From contig NZ_CP080999.1 of NCBI RefSeq assembly GCF_019645855.1, positions 4,154,001 to 4,218,000 of the forward strand: 64,000 nucleotides of DNA, given 5' to 3'. The notes under the pieces were generated by a model. It was not told the origin of the DNA and made no database searches. It saw nothing but the letters and a program-made list of their open reading frames with translations. This document shows, one piece after another, positions 58,430 to 64,000 of this stretch (position 1 is its first letter; each line of letters starts with the position of its first letter). The position numbers and the translations under genes are program-made. This stretch comes from Mycobacterium malmoense (GTDB taxonomy: Bacteria; Actinomycetota; Actinomycetes; Mycobacteriales; Mycobacteriaceae).

Positions 58430-60573
58430 TGACCGTCACCGTCGATTCGTCTGCGCCGACGCAGCCGACCCACGCAATCCCGAAACGGGTGCAGGGCGGC
58501 CTGCTCGACCCCAAGATGCTGTGGAAGTCGGTGCCGCACGCGCTGCGCAAGCTCGACCCGCGGACCCTGTGGCGCAACCCGGTGATGTTCATCGTCGAGA
58601 TCGGCGCCGCCTGGAGCACCTGGTTGGCGATCGCCAACGAAACATGGTTCGCCTGGTTGATCGTGGTCTGGCTTTGGCTGACGGTGCTTTTCGCCAACCT
58701 CGCCGAGGCGGTGGCCGAAGGGCGCGGCAAGGCCCAGGCCGAGACGCTGCGCAAAGCGAAGACCCATACCCTGGCCCGGCGGCTGAGAGACTGGAAACCC
58801 GGCGCTTCCGCCGTGGAGGAAGAGGTTGCCGCGCCGCTGCTGCAACAGGGCGACATCGTCGTGGTCGAGGCCGGGCAGGTGATACCGGGCGACGGCGACG
58901 TGGTGGAAGGCATTGCCTCGGTGGATGAATCGGCGATCACCGGCGAGTCGGCGCCGGTGATCCGCGAGTCCGGCGGTGATCGTTCGGCGGTCACCGGCGG
59001 CACCACCGTGCTGAGCGACCGGATCGTCGTGCACATCACCCAAAAGCCTGGGGAAAGCTTCATCGACCGGATGATCACGCTCGTCGAGGGCGCCAACCGG
59101 CAGAAAACCCCCAACGAGATCGCGCTGAACATCCTGCTGGCCGCGTTGACGATCATCTTCGTGTTCGCCGTCGCCACCCTGCAGCCGCTGGCGATCTATT
59201 CCAAGATGAACAATCCGGGCGTCCCAGACACCCAGGCGCTCAACGCAAGTGGCGTCACCGGAATCGTGATGGTGTCGCTACTGGTGTGCCTGATCCCCAC
59301 GACGATCGGCGCGCTGCTGTCGGCCATCGGCATCGCCGGCATGGACCGGCTGGTGCAGCGCAACGTGCTGGCGATGTCGGGGCGCGCGGTGGAGGCCGCC
59401 GGCGACGTCAACACCTTGCTGCTCGACAAGACCGGCACCATCACCCTGGGCAACCGGCAGGCCTCCGCCTTCGTTCCCCTCGACGGCGTCACCCCTGAGC
59501 GGCTGGCCGACGCCGCGCAGTTGTCCAGCCTCGCCGACGAAACGCCCGAGGGGCGTTCGGTCGTCGTGTTCGCCAAGCAGCACTTCGGGCTGCGCGCACG
59601 CACGCCCGGCGAACTCACGCACGCCGAATGGGTGGCGTTTTCGGCCGCGACACGGATGTCGGGCGTCGACCTCGACGGGCACCTGCTGCGCAAGGGCGCC
59701 GCCAGCTCGGTCGCGGAATGGGTGCGCGCCCAAGGCGGTAAGGTGCCCTCCCAGCTCGGCGTGATCGTCGACGGCATCTCCGCCGGTGGCGGCACCCCGC
59801 TCGTCGTCGGGGAGCGCCTTGGCGGCAAGGCCGCCGTGCTCGGTGTCATCCACCTCAAGGACGTCGTCAAGCAGGGCATGCGCGAGCGGTTCGACGAGAT
59901 GCGGCGAATGGGCATCCGGACGGTGATGATCACCGGCGATAACCCGTTGACCGCCAAGGCGATTGCCGACGAGGCCGGTGTCGACGACTTCCTCGCCGAG
60001 GCCACGCCTGAGGACAAGCTCGCGCTGATCAAGCGCGAGCAGGAAGGCGGCAAGCTGGTCGCGATGACCGGTGACGGCACCAATGACGCGCCCGCCCTGG
60101 CCCAGGCCGACGTCGGCGTGGCGATGAACACCGGCACGTCGGCCGCCAAGGAGGCCGGCAACATGGTCGACCTCGACTCCGACCCCACCAAGCTCATCGA
60201 GATCGTGGAAATCGGCAAGCAGCTGTTGATCACGCGCGGGGCGTTGACCACGTTTTCGATCGCCAACGACATCGCGAAGTACTTCGCGATCATCCCGGCA
60301 ATGTTCGTCGCGCTGTTCCCCGGCCTGGATCTGATTAACGTCATGCGGCTGCACAGCCCGCAATCGGCGATCCTCTCGGCGGTGATCTTCAACGCCGTCA
60401 TCATCGTCATGCTGATTCCCCTGTCGCTGCGCGGCGTCCGCTACACGCCGAGCAGCGCGTCAAAACTGTTGAGCCGCAACCTCTACATCTACGGGATTGG
60501 CGGCATCATCGCCCCGTTCATCGGGATCAAGCTAATCGACCTGATCGTCCAATTCGTCCCAGGGATGTCCTGA
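58429..60573 (+). CDS. kdpB: K+-transporting P-type ATPase catalytic subunit KdpB
   Basis: A 714-residue type IA P-type ATPase. TGES in the actuator domain, the phosphorylated D333 in LLLDKTGTITLGN, and MTGDGTNDAPALAQADVGVAMN in the hinge are all present. It hydrolyses ATP to drive K+ uptake through KdpA. The start codon overlaps the kdpA stop, which fixes it at 58429; a longer frame through kdpA is a shadow. kdpC follows after one base. Confidence 0.97.
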   Translation: MTVTVDSSAPTQPTHAIPKRVQGGLLDPKMLWKSVPHALRKLDPRTLWRNPVMFIVEIGAAWSTWLAIANETWFAWLIVVWLWLTVLFANLAEAVAEGRGKAQAETLRKAKTHTLARRLRDWKPGASAVEEEVAAPLLQQGDIVVVEAGQVIPGDGDVVEGIASVDESAITGESAPVIRESGGDRSAVTGGTTVLSDRIVVHITQKPGESFIDRMITLVEGANRQKTPNEIALNILLAALTIIFVFAVATLQPLAIYSKMNNPGVPDTQALNASGVTGIVMVSLLVCLIPTTIGALLSAIGIAGMDRLVQRNVLAMSGRAVEAAGDVNTLLLDKTGTITLGNRQASAFVPLDGVTPERLADAAQLSSLADETPEGRSVVVFAKQHFGLRARTPGELTHAEWVAFSAATRMSGVDLDGHLLRKGAASSVAEWVRAQGGKVPSQLGVIVDGISAGGGTPLVVGERLGGKAAVLGVIHLKDVVKQGMRERFDEMRRMGIRTVMITGDNPLTAKAIADEAGVDDFLAEATPEDKLALIKREQEGGKLVAMTGDGTNDAPALAQADVGVAMNTGTSAAKEAGNMVDLDSDPTKLIEIVEIGKQLLITRGALTTFSIANDIAKYFAIIPAMFVALFPGLDLINVMRLHSPQSAILSAVIFNAVIIVMLIPLSLRGVRYTPSSASKLLSRNLYIYGIGGIIAPFIGIKLIDLIVQFVPGMS

Positions 60574-60574
60574 C

Positions 60575-61498
60575 ATGAGGTTCTCGAATTTCGTCCGCAC
60601 GCACTGGGCGGCCTTGCGCGGGCTGCTGGTGCTGACCGTCATCACCGGCATCGCCTACCCGCTGTTCGTTTGGCTGGTCGCGCAGATACCGGGACTGCAC
60701 GACAAGGCCGAAGGGTCGATTCTGACCGTCAACGGCAGGCCGGTCGGCAGCCGGCTGATCGGCCAGCCGTTCACCGACAAGGACGGCAACCCGCTGCCGC
60801 AGTACTTTCAGAGCCGCCCTTCGGCGGCCGGCGCCGGCTACGACCCACTGTCGTCGGGTGGGAGCAACCTTGGGCCGGAAAGCATCGTCGACACGCCCGC
60901 CGACCCGTCCCAACTGGCGGCCGGCAAGTCCGCGTCGGACGCGGGCTTCAAGCCGAGCCTGCTGACACAGGTGTGCACGCGCAGCGCGGCGGTGGCCAAG
61001 CTGGAAGGTGTCGACGGGTCGCGTCCGTTCTGCACGGGCGCCGGTGTGGGCGCGGTGCTCTCGGTGATCGGGCCCCGCGACGCCCGCGGAAACGTGCTTC
61101 GTCCCACCCGGGTGGTCAGCGTCAACGAGCCATGCCAGGCGACGCCCATGCCCTTCCTGGCCAGCTACGAGGGTGTGGGGGTCGAGTGCGCCAAGTACGG
61201 TGAGGATTACTCGATCGGCCAGATCGTGCCCATCCGCGGGGCCGCGCCCGCCGACCCGGCCGTGCCCACCGACGCGGTCACCGCCAGCGGCAGTGGCCTC
61301 GACCCGAATATCTCGCCGGCCTACGCCGACATCCAGGTCGCCAGGGTGGCCAAGGCCAGGCACGCCAGCCCCGAGCAGATCCGTGCGGTCGTGGCGCAGT
61401 GCCGCAGCGCCCGCGCCCTGGGCTTTTTCGGCGAGCCCACGGTGAACGTGCTCCAGCTCAACCTGCAACTCGACCACAGGTATCCGGTCTCGGGCTAA
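60575..61498 (+). CDS. kdpC: KdpC subunit with a large extracytoplasmic insertion
   Basis: A 307-residue KdpC; usual members are about 190-220. Residues 1-100 (helix WAALRGLLVLTVITGIAYPL, then YFQSRPSAAGAGYDPLSSGGSNLG) and 234-307 (AVTASGSGLDPNISP to the end) are typical. Between them lie about 134 residues instead of the usual 35-40, containing four cysteines (134, 153, 187, 205). KdpC stabilises KdpB-KdpA and increases nucleotide affinity. The insert is on the outer side of the membrane and could form two disulfides. The gene is otherwise intact. Confidence 0.9.
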   Translation: MRFSNFVRTHWAALRGLLVLTVITGIAYPLFVWLVAQIPGLHDKAEGSILTVNGRPVGSRLIGQPFTDKDGNPLPQYFQSRPSAAGAGYDPLSSGGSNLGPESIVDTPADPSQLAAGKSASDAGFKPSLLTQVCTRSAAVAKLEGVDGSRPFCTGAGVGAVLSVIGPRDARGNVLRPTRVVSVNEPCQATPMPFLASYEGVGVECAKYGEDYSIGQIVPIRGAAPADPAVPTDAVTASGSGLDPNISPAYADIQVARVAKARHASPEQIRAVVAQCRSARALGFFGEPTVNVLQLNLQLDHRYPVSG

Positions 61499-61510
61499 CG
61501 CGATAGGGGC

Positions 61511-64000
61511 ATGATGGTTGACGTGACCGACGTCGGCCTCAGGGACCACCCTCCCAAGCGCGGGGAGCTACGCATCTACCTCGGTGCCGCTCCGGGTGTC
61601 GGCAAGACGTACGCGATGCTCGGAGAGGCCCACCGGCGCTTGGAACGCGGCACCGACCTGGTGGCCGCCGTCGTCGAGACCCACGGCCGCCGGAAAACCG
61701 CTGAGCTGCTTGAGGGTATCGAGATGATCCCGCCGCGGTACATCGAATACCGCGGCAGCATGTTCCCCGAACTCGACGTGCCGGCCGTGCTGGCGCGGCA
61801 TCCCCAGGTTGTCCTGGTCGACGAACTCGCCCACACCAATACGCCGGGCAGCAAGAACGAAAAACGGTGGCAGGACGTCGAGGAGCTGCTCGACGCCGGG
61901 ATCACGGTGATCTCCACCGTCAACATCCAGCACCTGGAAAGCCTCAACGACGTCGTCGCCCAGATCACCGGCATCGAACAAAAGGAAACGATGCCGGACT
62001 CCATCGTGCGGGAGGCCTCGCAGGTGGAACTCATCGACATCACCCCGGAGGCGCTGCGCCGCAGGCTATCCCACGGTAACGTCTATGCCTCGGAGCGGAT
62101 CGACGCGGCGCTGTCGAATTATTTTCGCCGTGGAAACCTCACGGCGCTAAGGGAATTGGCGCTATTGTGGTTGGCCGACCAGGTGGATACCGCGCTGGCC
62201 AAGTACCGCGCGGAGAACAAGATCACCGACACGTGGGAGGCGCGCGAGCGGGTCGTGGTGGCGGTCACCGGTGGCCCGGAGTCGGAGACGTTGGTACGAC
62301 GCGCGTCGCGGATCGCGTCGAAGTCCAGCGCCGAGCTGATGGTGGTGCACGTCCTGCGCGGCGACGGGCTGGCCGGCCTGTCGGAACGCAGGATGACCAA
62401 GATTCGCGAGCTGGCCAATAGCCTCGACGCGTCGCTGCACACCGTGGTCGGTGACGACGTACCCACGGCACTGCTCGATTTCGCCCGCGAGATGAACGCG
62501 ACCCAGCTGGTGATCGGCACCTCCCGCCGGTCGCGGTGGGCGCGCCTCTTCGAGGAGGGCATCGGCCCGACGATCGTCGAGCGGTCGGGAAAGATCGACG
62601 TGCACCTCGTCACCCACGAGGAATCCAAGCGGGGTTTCCGGGCGGCGTCGCTCGCGCCCCGCGAGCGACGCGTCATGTCGTGGCTGGCCGCCGTTGTCGT
62701 GCCGTCGGCCATCTGCGCGGTCACCGTGACGCTGCTGGACCCGTACCTGGACACCGGCGGCGAGAGCGCATTGTTCTTCGTGGGCGTGCTGCTGGTCGGG
62801 CTTTTGGGAGGCGTTGCGCCCGCGGTGCTCTCGGCGGTGCTGTCCGGGCTGCTGCTGAACTACTTTCTGATAGCCCCGCGGCACAGCTTCACCATCGCCG
62901 AACCCAACAGCGCCGTCACCGAATTGGTCCTGTTACTGATCGCGGTCGCGGTCGCGGTGCTGGTCGACGGCGCGGCCAAACGCACCTGGGAGGCCCGACG
63001 GGCCTCCCAGGAGGCCGAACTGCTGACGCTGTTCGCCGGGTCGGTGCTGCGCGGCGCCGACCTCGAGACGCTGCTGGAACGCGTGCGAGAGACCTACTCG
63101 CAACGCGCGGTCAGCATGCTGCGCGAGCCCAGCGAGGAAGAGCGCGCGGGTGGAAAGAAGAGCTATCTCGTCGCCTGCGTGGGCAAAGATCCTTGTGTGA
63201 CGGTCGATTCCGCCGACACCGCGATCGAGGTCGGTGACGAAGAATTCTGGATGCTGATGGCCGGCAAGAAGCTTTCCGCGCGTGACCGCCGGGTGCTCGG
63301 CGCGGTGGCCAGGCAGGCCGCGGGTCTGATCAGGCAGCGCGAGCTGGCCGAAGAGGCCAGCCGGACCCAGGCGATCGTGCAGGCCGACGAGCTGAGGCGC
63401 TCGCTGCTCTCGGCGGTCAGCCACGACCTGCGTACGCCGCTGGCGGCGGCCAAGGTCGCGGTGTCCAGCTTGCGCGCCGAAGACGTCGCCTTCTCCCCGG
63501 AGGACACCGCCGAATTGCTGGCCACCATCGAGGAGTCCATCGATCAGCTGACCGCGCTGGTCGGAAACCTGCTCGATTCCTCGCGGCTGGCCGCCGGTGT
63601 GGTGCGCCCGGACCTGCGCCGGGTGTATCTGGAGGAAACGGTGCAACGCGCGCTGGTCAGTATCGGCAAGGGCGCCACCGGCTTTTATCGATCCGCGATC
63701 GATCGCGTCAAGGTCGACGTCGGTGACGCCGTGGTGATGGCCGACGCCGGACTGCTCGAACGGGTCTTTGCCAATCTGATCGACAACGCGCTGCGGTACG
63801 CGCCCAACTGCGTGGTTCGTGTTAACGCGGGCCGGGTGGGCGATCGCGTCCTGATCAATGTCATCGACGAAGGCCCGGGAATCCCGAAGGGCACCGAAGA
63901 CCAGATCTTCGAAGCCTTCCAGCGGATGGGCGATCACGACAACACCACCGGGGTAGGTCTGGGAATGTCGGTGGCGCGCGGGTTCGTCGAGGCGATGGGC
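61511..64000 (+). CDS. kdpD: Sensor histidine kinase KdpD (3' end outside window)
   Basis: 830 codons are visible and the frame is still open at the last base. The N-terminal KdpD domain has Walker A GAAPGVGKT (25-33) and LVDELAHTNTPGS. A universal-stress-like domain follows (about 245-370), four transmembrane helices (about 390-480), a GAF-like region, the HisKA histidine H638 in SAVSHDLRTPLAA, and HATPase boxes IDNALRYAP, DEGPGI and GVGLGMSVA. The ATG at 61511 is one of two adjacent ATGs. It lies 12 bp after kdpC, co-directional. kdpE presumably follows outside the window. Confidence 0.95.
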   Translation, partial: MMVDVTDVGLRDHPPKRGELRIYLGAAPGVGKTYAMLGEAHRRLERGTDLVAAVVETHGRRKTAELLEGIEMIPPRYIEYRGSMFPELDVPAVLARHPQVVLVDELAHTNTPGSKNEKRWQDVEELLDAGITVISTVNIQHLESLNDVVAQITGIEQKETMPDSIVREASQVELIDITPEALRRRLSHGNVYASERIDAALSNYFRRGNLTALRELALLWLADQVDTALAKYRAENKITDTWEARERVVVAVTGGPESETLVRRASRIASKSSAELMVVHVLRGDGLAGLSERRMTKIRELANSLDASLHTVVGDDVPTALLDFAREMNATQLVIGTSRRSRWARLFEEGIGPTIVERSGKIDVHLVTHEESKRGFRAASLAPRERRVMSWLAAVVVPSAICAVTVTLLDPYLDTGGESALFFVGVLLVGLLGGVAPAVLSAVLSGLLLNYFLIAPRHSFTIAEPNSAVTELVLLLIAVAVAVLVDGAAKRTWEARRASQEAELLTLFAGSVLRGADLETLLERVRETYSQRAVSMLREPSEEERAGGKKSYLVACVGKDPCVTVDSADTAIEVGDEEFWMLMAGKKLSARDRRVLGAVARQAAGLIRQRELAEEASRTQAIVQADELRRSLLSAVSHDLRTPLAAAKVAVSSLRAEDVAFSPEDTAELLATIEESIDQLTALVGNLLDSSRLAAGVVRPDLRRVYLEETVQRALVSIGKGATGFYRSAIDRVKVDVGDAVVMADAGLLERVFANLIDNALRYAPNCVVRVNAGRVGDRVLINVIDEGPGIPKGTEDQIFEAFQRMGDHDNTTGVGLGMSVARGFVEAMG

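Noticed and set aside
1..64000. CRISPR arrays, insertion sequences, rRNA
   Set aside because: No regularly spaced repeat-spacer array, transposase or rRNA motif was found. The hairpin repeats are dispersed and the tandem repeats too short.

Overview
This is a high-G+C chromosomal segment of a slow-growing mycobacterium. Gene order and protein lengths follow, in reverse, the Mycobacterium tuberculosis segment from about Rv1106c to Rv1028c. Full-length esterase, no PE_PGRS genes between coaA and uppS, and several lineage-specific membrane genes suggest the M. avium complex or a close relative. Species is inferred from memory of gene order; no search was run.

Layout: 1-5 kb holds the end of a 3-beta-hydroxysteroid dehydrogenase gene, an AI-2E family permease, an esterase/dienelactone hydrolase pair and a DUF4245 protein. 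5-8.5 kb is the glpX-fum operon (gluconeogenesis and TCA cycle) with a Gly/Pro-rich membrane protein. 8.5-16 kb has a HAMP-type class III cyclase, a NodB deacetylase, phoH2, desA2, glyA1 and coaA. 16-24 kb has two uncharacterised membrane proteins, the Z-prenyl synthase gene, a HlyIII protein, the coupled mca operon, a DUF4307 protein and greA. 24-29 kb carries the transsulfuration pair metB and cbs, with pra and lipU. 29-37 kb carries an SGNH hydrolase, fadA3, a DUF559-like nuclease gene, a BI-1 protein, echA9, echA8 and a large membrane hydrolase. 37-47 kb has a coupled rhodanese/cysteine dioxygenase pair, lpqV, two patatins, a class II amidotransferase, a DapB-like dehydrogenase, fadD14 and small enzymes.

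A tRNA-Leu gene at 48.6 kb marks an integration site. Its 3' end is repeated at 47.36 kb, and the 1.2 kb between is AT-richer and carries a 66-codon ORF followed by a roughly 230-codon gene split by one in-frame TAA. Next comes the ESX-5a-type cluster PE-PPE-esxJ-esxI, ended by a perfect 30-bp palindrome, then a convergent PPE gene.

The last 10 kb is a signalling and potassium-uptake block on one strand: trcR-trcS, then an unannotated 27-codon membrane peptide gene coupled to kdpF, then kdpA, kdpB, an enlarged kdpC, and kdpD running off the edge.

Three families of intergenic hairpin repeats recur across the window, mostly at gene 3' ends, one pair bracketing the nuclease gene. Strongest candidates for undescribed biology are the tRNA-Leu island module, the 27-residue Kdp-linked peptide, and the hairpin-bracketed nuclease gene.
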